Part shown: piece by piece, positions 21,801 to 32,025 of the stretch
Position numbering within the stretch: position 1 is the stretch's first letter
How the letters are laid out: every line of letters begins with the position of its first letter
DNA from: Saccharum officinarum
Taxonomy: Eukaryota; Streptophyta; Magnoliopsida; Poales; Poaceae
Direction: 5' to 3'
Length of the DNA stretch: 64,000 bases
Assembly: GCA_020631735.1 (NCBI GenBank)
Contig: CM036197.1
Location: forward strand, 44,067,880 to 44,131,879
Translations under genes and position numbers: made by a program
The notes under the pieces: generated by a model
The model's database searches: none
What the model saw: the letters and a program-made list of their open reading frames with translations, nothing else
Told to the model about the DNA's origin: nothing

Positions 21801-23330
21801 CTTTCTGCTGTTTGCTATCTAAGGTTATATCTTTTATACTAAGTACGTTATATATTAAGCATTGTCATTTGATGTTACCCTTAATTGTAGTTATATGTGA
21901 GATTTGACTTTCTGGGCTCACATATGGTGTGTATCAGGTTTTGTTCTTAAAACCGGGTGCTACATTTTGATTTTTTGGAGTTGGTTTGCTACTTTCTATG
22001 GTTTAAATGAATTTTCACGCGACGTCACTGAGTAATTATAGGTTGAACTGAGTCTACCCCTGGAACGATTCAGAATGGTCCCAAACTTTTTCACATGGTC
22101 CCATGTGTCCTAGGGATCAGAATTTAATGGAGGTAGATAAAAAATCTATTGGGTCGAAGATGTAATTCTCCATCTTTTGTCTCTTTCAGCAAAGAGAAAA
22201 TTAAAATAATAACAAAAATGATCAGAAAAACCTAAGATCTTGTGTGGTGTCTTATTTTGGGTATATATGCTTACCAAAAAAATGTCAAGCCATTTTGACA
22301 AAGGCGGAGTATACATGCTTCACAGAAGTACATGAGCCCTTTCTTCGAACCCTGACCATACACATAGGTTCTCAAGGTTTCTATGGTTCATATGTATTCC
22401 GGTGACGTATTCACCTCAAACTTTTTCTTAGGCTAACACGTGCCATGACTGATGGAACACACTAAGTTTAGGATTTTTCGGAGATGGTTTGCTACTTTCA
22501 GTGGTTTAATTGAATTTCCGCGTGACGTCACCGAGTAATTATAGGTTGAACTGAGTCTACCCAAAATGATCTGGAATGGTCTCAAACTTTTTCACAGGAT
22601 CTCATGTGTCCTAGAAATTAGAATTTTATGTAGGCAGATGAAAAAATCTATTGGGTCGAAGATGTAATTCTCCCTCTTTTGTCTCTTTCAGCAAAGCAAA
22701 AATTAAAATAATAGTAAAAATGATTAGAGAAACCTAAGATCTTGTGTGGTGTCTTAGTTTGGGTATATATGCTTGCCAAAAAAATTTCAAGCCATTTCAA
22801 CAAAGGTGGAGTATACATACTTCACAAAGGTACGTGAGCCTTTTGATCGAACCTTGACTATACACATAGGTTCTCAAGGTTTCTATGGTTCATATGTATT
22901 CCGGTGATGTATTGACCTTCAACTTTTTCTTAGGCTAGCATGTGCCACGAGTGATGGAATACACTAAGTTTTAGATTTTTTGGAGATGGTTTGCTACTTT
23001 TCAGTGGTTTAATTGAATTTTCGCGTGACATCATCGAGTAATTATAGGTTGAACTAAGTCTACCCCAAAACGATTCGGAATGATCCTAAACTTTTTCACA
23101 GGGTCTCATGTGTCCTAGGGATCAGAATTTTATGGAGGCAGATGAAAAAAATCTATTGGGTCGATGGTGTAATTCATCCTCTTTTATCTCTTTCAGCGAA
23201 GAGAAAATTAAAATAATAATAAAAATGATCAGAAATACCTAATATCTTGTGTGGGGCCTTAATTTGGGTGTACATGCTTGCCAAAAAAATTTCAAGTCAT
23301 TTCTATAAAGGAATACACATGATTCTATTT
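18829..23330. repeat. ~502-bp tandem repeat, interrupted by a solo LTR
   Basis: Three units can be phased on GGTTTGCTAC at 21983, 22486 and 22988 (spacing 503 and 502); the third fades out near 23330. Each contains CATGTGTCCTAGGGATCAGA, GGGTCGAAGATGTAATTC and GGTTCATATGTATTCCGGTG with small differences. The end of a further unit lies left of the solo LTR (18829-18885, ACTTTTTCTCAGG then AACACCGAGTTT), so the LTR inserted into the array. There is no coding content. It sits between two CACTA ends. Confidence 0.85.
18886..21964 (+). repeat. Solo LTR of the same Gypsy family (copy 2, direct)
   Basis: This 3079-bp LTR runs from TGTAACACCCTAAAATTTGC to GGGTGCTACA. The flanks are TTCTG on the left and TTTTG on the right, a duplication with one mismatch. 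It is homologous to the reverse complement of 13569-16857. The GC-rich middle (19130-20070) gives long spurious frames in several phases. No primer-binding site, gag or pol is present. Confidence 0.85.
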
Positions 23331-23368
23331 ATTTAGTTTGTAACTAATATATTTTTATATATATACAT

Positions 23369-23700
23369 CACTGCCGGTTCCAGATCGACCCGACAGTGAT
23401 GATACATCACTGCTAGTTCCAGAGGTGAACCAACAGTGATGATGCCTAGGTATATAACCTGCAGGCGGCCGCAGCCAAAAATTCTTCCATTTCATCACTT
23501 CTCATCACCGTCGGTTCCAGAGCCACCCGGAAGTGATGGTGCCTGTGTATATAACCTAGGACGCTCATGGCCAAAAATTCCCCCTTTTCATCACTTCTCA
23601 TCACTGCCAGTTCTAGAGCCACCCGGTAGTGATGGTGCCTGTGTATATAACCTGCGGGTGGCCACGGCCAAAAATTCCCCCATTTCAAACGTCGTCTTCC
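23369..23700 (+). repeat. CACTA-B 5' subterminal repeats with three TATA-bearing ~97-bp units
   Basis: CACTGCCGGTTCCAGA-type words in both orientations are followed by three direct units, each with a GTATATAACC TATA box (23451, 23548 and 23644). Each unit also has a GGCCAAAAATTC downstream block and a further CATCACTGCCGGTTCCAGAG-like word. The promoter itself has been tandemly amplified. Reading frames across it are artefacts. Confidence 0.75.
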
Positions 23701-24251
23701 AGCACCACCGTCCGCCTCCCTCCACGACGCTGTCGGCCACCCACACCACCCAGCGCCATCGCCGCCACCCCGCGCCACCACCACCTCCCGCGCCACCCGG
23801 GCGCCATGCGGTGCCCTCACGTACTCTTCTCCACGCCAGCATGCCCGTGCGGCCCGGCCGAGCCGGAGCCGCCCGACGCCGTCCCCACCCCAAGGTCCTC
23901 CACTCTGCGGTGCTCAGCGCCGGCGTGCTCCACCCCGAGGTCCTCCACGCCGGTGTGATCCATCCCACGGTCCACCACTCTGGCCATCTGATGACATAGG
24001 AGCGCGTGGAGAGCGGTGTCCCCATGAACATGGTGCACGCCACCCTCTCATTGCCCCTTAGGTGTTCGATGAATTGTCTCTAAGGATAACACCCTCCCTG
24101 TTCGTGTAGCATGGCCTCCATTCTTCGTCGGTGGTAGTGAGGAATGCCCTCGCCACCGTCCCTACCACATGAGATGTCATCCGCCACGCCTGTGCCCTCG
24201 ACTTCCTCGACACTGCCGGAACACCACCGCCGCCCGCAAAACTCTACGATG
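23701..24251 (+). other. GC-rich first exon or leader of CACTA-B
   Basis: This proline/alanine/histidine-coding GC-rich block lies downstream of the triplicated TATA. It ends in a good donor (ACGATG|GTGAGT at 24251/24252). Frames are open in several phases because of base composition, so I do not propose a protein. An intron 24252-24685 (acceptor TGTATAG) would join it to the next exon. Confidence 0.35.
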
Positions 24252-24685
24252 GTGAGTGCATCGGTCGCTGCCCCTATGTGTTTGTTGATGTGACCATTAG
24301 GACATATTTGAATCGGTGACCCTATGTATGTGAGCACTTAATCTTAAGAGATATATGTAATACTTAACTTTCTAGTTCATGTTGTAGTGTTAGCTTACAC
24401 TGTATATGTTTATTACATTTGTTAGAATATGTTTCATGCCCTATGTATGTGACCCTATATATGTTAGCTTTTCTGATAATAAAAGCAAACACCGTATGTG
24501 TTTCTTACGTGTGGTGGAATATTGAAACCAAGTGTAGTAGTGTTAAAAACTTAAAATTTAACTGGTGCTCAAAGTGTCATTGAAATGAGTTAGATGTTGG
24601 AATTCATGAGTTAGTAGTGTTAGAAATTTGAGTTTCAATATTATAATGACATAGCATTATCAAACTAATTTGGTTACATGTATAG

Positions 24686-24882
24686 GCAACCATGACATGG
24701 TATGTAGTGCATGTTGGTTGTGTGCCTGGCGATCCTGGGAAGATTGCTATGCTCAAGTAAATCGCTATCGTGGTAATTTGTACAAAAAATACAACACAGA
24801 AGCTGAAGCATTGAGGGCCTACAATGGTTTAAGGAGGGCAAACCTTGGCCATTAGCCAGAAATTCAGATTTAACAGAAGCCA
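24686..24882 (+). pseudogene. RNase H1 N-terminal / viroplasmin-like domain fragment in CACTA-B
   Basis: Just after the acceptor at 24685 the sequence reads TWYVVHVGCVPG and then, after a frameshift, SWEDCYAQVNRYRGNLYKKY followed by EAEALRAYNGL. This is the ~45-residue hybrid-binding/viroplasmin fold (PF01693) found at the N-terminus of eukaryotic RNase H1 and in caulimovirus P6. Here it is most likely a cellular RNase-H1-type module adopted by a grass CACTA element. A TAG ends it at 24853-24855. No catalytic RNase H domain follows. Confidence 0.65.
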
Positions 24883-25154
24883 CTCGCCAGAGATGTGAAG
24901 ATTAGGAGAATTGCTCCTTGTTCTTCGAAAGATGTCATGCTTTTTTTAGTGCTATGGTCATTGATTTTCTTATTTGTAAGTTCATTTAGGCTTTGTTTTT
25001 ATAGAATAGCAGGTGGACAATGAATTTGTTCTAGGTGAACAATATGTGGACTTACTATTAGACTTTGCATTAAATCTCTCTACTAATTGGTTATTTGCAC
25101 AGATGCTACTAGTAGTTGTATATGGCCTAAACTGACCACGATCATGTCATAGCC
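24883..25154 (+). other. CACTA-B intergenic or intron sequence
   Basis: AT-rich, with no supportable gene. A T-rich acceptor-like ATTTGCACAG near 25103 precedes the exon that begins around 25155. Confidence 0.35.
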
Positions 25155-25494
25155 ATGACTCATCGTCGCATGGTAACTCGTCGCCAAAGAATTGAGAGGC
25201 AACAGGAAGCGTCTGATATCTCTGGGACGAGAGAGCCGCATGATCCGACAAACGGTGACGGTGTCAATCAGAACGGTGGGAACGTGGAGTCATGGAGCCC
25301 GAGCCATTGTCTCGACCGAGGTCAAGATGACCAAGATGGCCAGGTAACTTAGGTATTATGTGACTATGTAGCCACACACGCTAATCAATTCAGAGTCTTA
25401 GTTTAATTGTTGTCTCCAACAGGAGCCTCCGTTGGTCGCTGAGCCAGAGGGTTCGGGTAGCCGGAGTGCTAGATCGAAGCGAGGCGTGTCACAG
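25155..25494 (+). pseudogene. CACTA-B main gene, 5' exons (interrupted at 25495)
   Basis: The ATG at 25155 opens a basic, low-complexity N-terminus (THRRMVTRRQRIERQQEAS). An intron 25344-25422 (CAG|GTAACT...CCAACAG|GAG) leads to an exon that runs in frame to 25494. The Gypsy element is inserted there. Removing it and one copy of CACAG continues the same frame at 38164. The frame arithmetic is exact (72 bases after the acceptor; 38164 is in phase with the downstream open frame). The protein is a Transposase_24-type CACTA product, described at 38164. Confidence 0.75.
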
Positions 25495-27550
25495 TGTAAC
25501 ACCTCAGGTGTTAAGCATTGCATTAACATTTTAAAATCGCACTCATGAGCATCATATTGCATTCATTATTGCATAAAATGTAACTATAACCTTGAATTGA
25601 AACATGTGAAACATGACATTGAAACATGGATGTTGCATGTGGTTGTTTAAATGCAGTGTTACCCTAATTATGCTTGATAGACTGCAAACTACTTAGAAAT
25701 GTGTAGCATAATTTTTGGAGCAAGTTTGGTATTCAAAATTTCCCCAAATTTTGCTTTTAAAAATATTCTAGAAAAATTGGAGATTTGATTTAAAATGGAC
25801 TTTGAATCTACATTTCAAAATCTGTTTAGAATTTCAAAATGTGCCCTAAAGCAAAGTTGTAGAGAATTAAATTTAGAACAACTTCTATTTTTGGGTCAAA
25901 TCTTGAAAATGCCATTTTCAATTTCAAATTTTTGAATTTGTGACTGTTAGAAAAAAATAAATTAGAAATAGAAAAGAAAAACAATTTCCTTGTTTAACGG
26001 GCTGCCACCTCACTTTCAGCCCGTTGGCCGAAGCGGCCCAGCTCTCCGAGCGCGCGTGCCCGCGCTCGCGCCTCGCCTCGGCCGGCCTGCTCCAGCGGCC
26101 CAGCCCACGCCGCACGCCTCCCCCTCCCTTGCGCGTGCGACGCCCGCCCGACCGCGCGCAGACGCGTGACGCCGCGTGGCGGCCGCATGCCGGCGATGTC
26201 CACCGTGTGGACGCCAGTGGCCCCCACGCGCTCGGCTTCACAGCACTAGCCCGCGCTTCTGCCTCCACTCCACTCCTCATTTGCTCTCTCTCTCGCTCCC
26301 TTTGGAGAACCCGAACGGGAGCAGCACTCGCCCACGTTCGCCACCGCTTGCCCCCATCTCCGCCACCGCGTACCGACGCTGGTGAGCCGCCTGCGCTCGA
26401 TTAACCGCGCGCCACGCCCCGCCACCTCCTCCTCTCCTCCGAACAAGCCGCAGTGTTGTCTTGCTCGCCTACGGTAAGGCTCAATCGAGCTTTTCCCACA
26501 CGCGCCACCATGGCCGGGTCGCTGCGCTCGCGCTCCGCCGCCGGCACCCTCACTCCTATTCTTTCCCCTTGCTTCACAGTCCTGTGTTCGCCATCTCCTT
26601 GTGGAAACCATGCGTGCTCCAGCTAGTCCGTTCGTGGTCGGGGATGGCCGTTGGCCGCCGACAACCGCCGTGCTGCCGCGACGTCGTGGACACCGGCACG
26701 TCATGGGCACGAATGTTTTCCCCCCTCTGTTCTCTGGGCCAGCGGTCATGGGCCGAAGCCCCGAGCCGAGCCGGCTCGCCCTCCCCGCGCTGGCTGCTGA
26801 GGCCGAAAACGGCCGTGGGCCGATACTTTCCGTTGGGCTGGCCCGTTAGTCAAAAATAAAAAATGAGTTTTGTTTTTTCTATTATTATTTGGAAAGGAAA
26901 ATGCTTTGAAAAAATGTTGTGTACCCATTTTAGCTCCAAAAATTGTGAAACAAATTTTGTAGTGATCCTCATGAGTAGATCTATGGCTTAAAATTATTGC
27001 ATGTCATTTTTGTGACACTTTTTTGTAGAGTTTTATTTAATCATTGAAATTGCTATGTTCTTGAGAAATGCATAATAAATTATAGAAAATTCAAAAAAAT
27101 ATGATTCCAAGTTTGTTACTCTTCTTGTGTACTGTACTTTCTAGGAAAAATATATTCCATACATGTTCTGTAGAAAATTTTGGATGTATAGTTCAAGTGC
27201 CTTTGTGGGCTGATTTTTGTTATTTTTGCTAGAGGACAAAATTTGTCTAAAACATGCTTATGATAATTTTTTTACAATGATTGTTTGCTGTGTAGAACAT
27301 AGGAAAAATACTAAATCTGTTGTTTGATACTTTTCATAATACAAAGTATTTTCATGCTCATTTTTATGCTATATCTTGTTATTTTTGTGTAGACTGTGTT
27401 ACTGGTCCAAATCCTCTGAAAATTTTATGGTGTGCTACTTGGAGTAATACTATACTGCTATAACTTTTGTAGATTTTTATATGCACCAAAAATACATGTT
27501 GCTGTTGTAACCCTTGTTTAAATAGGAATAAAGTAATTTTGTTTATGTAG
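25495..27550 (+). repeat. Left LTR of the chromovirus, 3' half missing
   Basis: This aligns with 34059-36146 of the right LTR, with small indels and substitutions. Identity ends abruptly after GTTTATGTAG at 27550. The last ~2.0 kb present in the right LTR (36147-38158) has no counterpart here. The target duplication is intact, so the loss happened after insertion or during the element's replication. Confidence 0.85.
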
Positions 27551-28252
27551 TGTGCTAGTGGTCATATCCTTTATGCCCAGTTAAGGATGCTAGGTTGCTT
27601 ATTTAAGTACTGACTTGGAGGTCTTTGCATCATATTTCTAATTCGTTGCTCATACAGCGTGCTATTGTATGAGTGCCATTCACTTGAGTGATAATGTTTG
27701 GATCAAGTGCCTCTATGCCTCGTTAAGTGGGAGTTGTGAGAGCATGATCGGATGCACTGCCGATCTGGGAAAGTGCTTATATAATGCCAAATTATTTACA
27801 TGTATACGCATGTCATATGAAGGTATTCTTGTGTGGGGAATTCCGTCATGTGGTGATGATGCCGTCAATAGGACGATGGTTCGGGTAGTTGCTACCGTTG
27901 TACTCATATCTGGGGATGCGTGTAAAGAGTAGCTTACTTTACTTCTTTCGTGCATGCTATTCATACCATCAGGGTTTGGCTGGAGTGATTTTCTGCAGGT
28001 ACATAACAACATTTTTGTGTAGAACGTACTAGTTACGATTATGAGAGATCATTTGTATGCCACCAAATTTGTCGCTAGGATTTATTTATTTCATAAGTTT
28101 GTGAGAACGTACGACACGTACATACATCATCTTAATTGTGCATTTCATTCATGTCATGCATTCCTCCCCATATAAGTTGATTATCTCCTTTTGATAAAAG
28201 TTGTATCACTTAAAAATCGGTTCTCATGGAGTAATAAAAACTTTTGCTACAG
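27551..28252 (+). other. Leader upstream of the H3-tail-like gene, probably with a 5'UTR intron
   Basis: This sequence does not align with the right LTR and has no supportable gene. A good donor (CTGCAG|GTACAT at 27998/27999) and a strong acceptor (TTTTGCTACAG ending at 28252) bracket a possible 254-bp intron. It ends exactly at the ATG of the next gene, an arrangement common in plant replacement-type H3 genes. Confidence 0.45.
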
Positions 28253-29242
28253 ATGGCCCGCATGAAGCAGACTGCCCGTAAGTCCACCAGAGAAAGAGCA
28301 CCTCGACACCAGTTGGCCCTACGGGAGCGCCACACCACGGACACCTTCTTGAGCGAGTTTGGCATGCCGACCTTGCTTTGGAGAGTGCTCCATGATGTGG
28401 GGTACCCAGAGGGTCAGGAGCTGGTGTACTCTTGGAATGAGAGCCAGTTAGCAGAGGATGGACTTGCAGTGGTAGAGATCACTGTTCCTGCTCTTGGCGA
28501 TGCTCCAGAGTGGGATGGGTGGCACTTGGAGTTTGAGGGACGCACTCCTGTTGAGGGTGCAGAGGGAGCAGCTTTTCGTGTTATCAGGGACATCATGAGC
28601 AGATTTCCCAATGAGCTTGCAGTAGCTCTGGCTGGCACTTTTCCTAGGGATGATCCTCGTGATGTTATTTAGGTTTAGCCTCAGGGGAGTGCTTTGGTCA
28701 GAGGTCCAGATGAAGGATAGACTAGCGACAACTATGCTATGAGTGCTATGTTTGCAGCTATCAGAGCGTATCAGGGTCTTGAGTGCACCTATTGGACGTT
28801 GACTAGTTTGTGTGGTGATGATAAACTCAAGGCAAGGCAGCAGAAAAAGAAGCAGGCACGTGCTATAGCTAGTTTGCAGGAGCAGTTGGCTAATATGAGC
28901 TTGCAGTGGGACTAGGCGATAGAGAGAGGTGATGGTGCTATGCAGCGGGTGCATACGTTGACTCAGGCCAACAACAATGCAGACCGCATGATTGGATAGT
29001 TGGTTCAGGAAAGGAATAAAGCCTGGAATAAGAGGGACCTTCTGCTGCAGAGGGTCGATGAGCTAGAGGAGTACAACGTCAACCTGCACGAGGAGTTTCA
29101 TGCGCTCTACAATGGGGTTGGCCGTTATGCTCCTCCAGACGCCGCTGGTATGGACATCGACGACGACGATGAGGACGAGCCTGTGGCTTCACCTGGGGGC
29201 GATGGTGACGTCTTCGACCCCAACGACAGCCCCGAGGAGTAG
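28253..29242 (+). pseudogene. Chromovirus-borne gene with histone H3 N-terminal tail mimic
   Basis: The start is ATG 28253, right after a splice-acceptor-like CTACAG. The first residues, ARMKQTARKST then APRHQLA, match the H3 tail at 16 of 21 positions. R2, K4, Q5, R8, K9, S10, T11 and R17 are kept, while T3, G12, G13, K14 and K18 differ. After about residue 22 the protein no longer resembles histone: no H3 fold follows. The rest is an acidic globular part (to 28672), a basic/coiled-coil region (KARQQKKKQARAIASLQEQL; VDELEEYNVNLHEEF) and an Asp/Glu-rich tail. The same frame runs to TAG 29240-29242 and is broken by in-frame TAGs (28670, 28676, 28718, 28913, 28997), all consistent with CAG codons. 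Role unknown. Confidence 0.75.
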
Positions 29243-29596
29243 GCTAGTTGCCTTGCGCTAGTGTTTAGGTTTTATCGTGATGACCTTTCTTTTGTCGGCA
29301 TGTAACCTAATGGATCTTGTTGTGATCTTATGAGACTTGGCATGTGATTGGAACTTAGTTTGTAATGCGATATCTGAACACATAAAGGTCCAGTATAAAT
29401 ATGCTGGCAATTTGGTTGTATGGGCGTGATGTTGCATTTGAGGTAATTTAATTAGTGATGTTGTTTTAATTGAGATGCAATTATTGTGTCTCTATTTATT
29501 GTATGAATTTATTCTCTCCAGTGAATTCAGTACGACATGATTTTTCATTCACCTGCAATTTTTACAACATCGCCTAATAATTACTGTGGCTGAAAT
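29243..29596 (+). other. Noncoding spacer between H3-tail-like gene and gag
   Basis: I see no gene or repeat here. It is AT-rich sequence within the chromovirus internal region. Confidence 0.5.
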
Positions 29597-30699
29597 ATGA
29601 AGATGCCAAACACTCGTCGTACGGTGTATGGTGCCACTGAGCCAGGTGGCAGCGCTGCTGGAAATGAGACTCGTGATCCACCACCTCCTCCACCGTACAC
29701 ACGGAATAATTTTTTGCACAGTTCCTTGGAAGTGAGCGAAACATGGAGAACATGCAGCAGAACATGGAGGCTGCTTTGCGCAATATTGCGGACAACACCC
29801 GCTGTGGGTTACACCAGGGCAGACATGAGGCAAATCAGTATAGCAGCTTCAAGAATTTTATGGACACCAGGCCACCAATTTTCAAGGAAGCGGCTGAGCC
29901 ACTAGATGCTGAAGAATGGATCAACACCATGGAGGATAAGTTTTGTGTACTGAGAATGACTGAAGTACTGAAGACTGAGTATGCATCTCATTAGCTACAA
30001 GGACCTATAGGAATGTGGTGAAAGCATCATCGCACCACGTTTCCCCCCAATGCCCACATTACTTGGAGGGAATTTACTGAGGCCTTTCGAGGAGTTTACA
30101 TTCCACCGGGTTTGACAGAAATGAAGCTTGGAGAATTTCTAGCACTGAATCAAGGCACCAAAACTGTGACACGGTACTTGCATGCCTTCAACAATCTAAG
30201 TCGCTATGCCTCTGACATGGTGAATACTGACGCCAAGAAGATCGCGAGCTTCAAGAGAGGTCTAAATCCCAAGATGATGAAGCACGTGGGTACCAACACG
30301 AGAACTGGTTTCAATGACTTTGTTAGTGACTGCTTGAAGCAAGAGAAGAACAACAATGTTTATGCGGTGTCCAAGACTCGCAAGAGGGCCTTTGAGTCAA
30401 GTCTATCCCAACCTAGAGCCCCGATGACCAATTGTTCTGCGTATCATCTACCAGCTCCGGGTGCAAGGTTCCAACCACCACAGAGGAAGAATCGAAATGC
30501 CCAGTAACCTCAGAGGAACCAGAAGCCCTTCAAGATGGCGATACCACAAGCCAAGGCAATACAAGGCAGTTTGACTGGAGCTGCTACTTTAGTAAGAGGG
30601 CCGTGTTTCAACTGCAATCAGTCGGGTCACTTTGTGAAGTTTTGTCCTTTTCCCAAGAAGCAGCAAAATCAATACCAAGCTCTTGTGCACCACACCACC
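29597..30699 (+). pseudogene. Chromovirus gag
   Basis: This is the capsid protein with a zinc knuckle. The start near 29597 (PNTRRTVYGATEPGG) is separated by a frameshift from the main frame at 29743. The capsid domain reads FKNFMDTRPPIFKEAAEPLD and AEEWINTMEDKFCVLRMTE, then FTEAFRGVYIPPGL and MKLGEFLALNQGTKTV. The knuckle CFNCNQSGHFVKFC (C-x2-C-x4-H-x4-C) is intact at about 30604-30645. In-frame stops occur at 29992 (TAG), near 30022 (TGA at an expected Trp) and 30505 (TAA). Confidence 0.85.
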
Positions 30700-31161
30700 A
30701 TTGATGACATCCCAGAAGGAGAGCCTGTGACAGCCGGTATGTTTTCTATCAACAATCATCCTGTAGTAGTTTTGTTTGATTCCGGATCATCTCATTCATT
30801 TATAAGTCAAGCATTTGCAAAAAGATATAAGCAAAGGATAGTTGAATTGGAATGTGCTTATTGGATCAGTTTAGCTGGGGCTGATCTGTTAACTAACCAG
30901 ATAATTCAGGGGGTAGCCCTAAATATAGCAGGCAGGCAGTATAAACTTAACTTGATAGTTATGCCAGGGCTAGTTCTGGATGTAATTATGTGAATGAATT
31001 GGATGCATAAGATGGGAGTAGTAATCGATGTTGGAGGAAGAAGTATTTCACTCAAGTAACCTGTTGGAGAAGGTAAGTTTCAAATAGTCTTACCTCGAAG
31101 AATAGATCTGGCCAGTACAACTTGTGCCGTACAAACCACTCTTTTAGCCAAGATTCCGGTA
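30700..31161 (+). pseudogene. Chromovirus aspartic protease
   Basis: This continues in the gag frame. The active-site motif VVLFDSGSSHSFIS (about 30766-30807) is intact. The flap and the second conserved region (LNLIVMPGLVLDVIM) lead to a TGA at 30991 where Gly is expected, before MNWM. The remainder to 31161 is the usual protease-RT linker, with a TAA at about 31058. Confidence 0.8.
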
Positions 31162-32025
31162 GTGTGTGAGTTTCCAGATGTGTTTCCAGATGAGTTACTC
31201 GGTCTACCACCAAACAGAGATGTTGAGTTTGCTATTGAGTTAATCCCAGGGACACCACCGATCTCAAGAAGGCCTTACAGGATGCCTCCAAATGAATTAG
31301 CCGAGTTGAAAAAGCAGCTACAAGATCTGTTGACCAAGGGTCTGATTCATCCAAGTTCGTCTGAATGGGGATGTCCCGCAATATTCGTAAAGAAGAAGAA
31401 GGATAACTCGTTACGAATGTGCGTGGACTACCGGCCACTAAATGCGGTGATAATTAAAAACATGTATCCTCTACCTTGGATTGATATATCATTTGACCAA
31501 TTGTCTAAAGTCAAAGTATTCTCTAAGATATATTTGAGATTAGGGTACCACCAGATCAAGATTAGACCACAAGATATACCCTAGACCGTGTTTTCTACCA
31601 GATACGGTTTGTACGAGTATCTTATCATGTCCTTCAGTCTGACAAATGCTCCTACATACTTTATGTATCTGATGAATTCAGTCTTTATGCCGGACTTGGA
31701 TAAGTTCGTAATTGTATTCATTGATGACATTCTAGTATACTCAAAGAATGAAGAAGATCATGCAGAGCATCTTAGAATTGTCTTAACCAGACTCAGTGAT
31801 CATCGGTTATATGCTAAGTTCAGTAAGTGTGAGTTTTGGTTGAAAACAGTTCCTTTTCTCGGTCACATGTTATTTGAGAATGGAATCTTAGTGGACCCGA
31901 GTAAAGTACAACAGGTTATGGATTGGAAGGCACCAACCACGGTACATGAGGTTTGGAGTTTTCTTGGATTAGCTGGTTACTACTGTCGTTTATACCGGAC
32001 TTCTCGAAGATTGCCAAACCAATGA
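31162..32025 (+). pseudogene. Chromovirus reverse transcriptase, motif A Asp changed to Tyr
   Basis: The frame contains [40 protein letters not shown] and [16 protein letters not shown]. It then reads [16 protein letters not shown], where the family has K-I-D-L-R-S/Q-G-Y-H-Q, so the first catalytic Asp is Tyr here. A TAG at 31582-31584 replaces an expected Gln. The second half has [15 protein letters not shown] with both Asp of the catalytic pair, and [15 protein letters not shown]. The frame is lost near 31990. Confidence 0.88.

Noticed and set aside
23446..24043. Plus- and minus-strand frames of 124-187 codons over the CACTA-B 5' end
   Set aside because: They cross subterminal repeats, three TATA boxes and a GC-rich leader; frames are open by composition.
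24686..24882. Integrated caulimovirus (endogenous pararetrovirus)
   Set aside because: Only the small RNase-H1/P6-type fold is present; there is no coat, movement or RT region of pararetrovirus type, and the context is a CACTA gene with introns.
26024..26859. Proline-rich frames of 120-170 codons, repeated at 34583-35440
   Set aside because: The same sequence occurs in both LTRs of the chromovirus; it is the GC-rich LTR core, not a gene.
28253..29242. Host histone H3 gene or pseudogene
   Set aside because: Similarity ends after ~21 residues; no alpha-N or histone-fold sequence follows, and the frame continues as a different protein in the expected place before gag.
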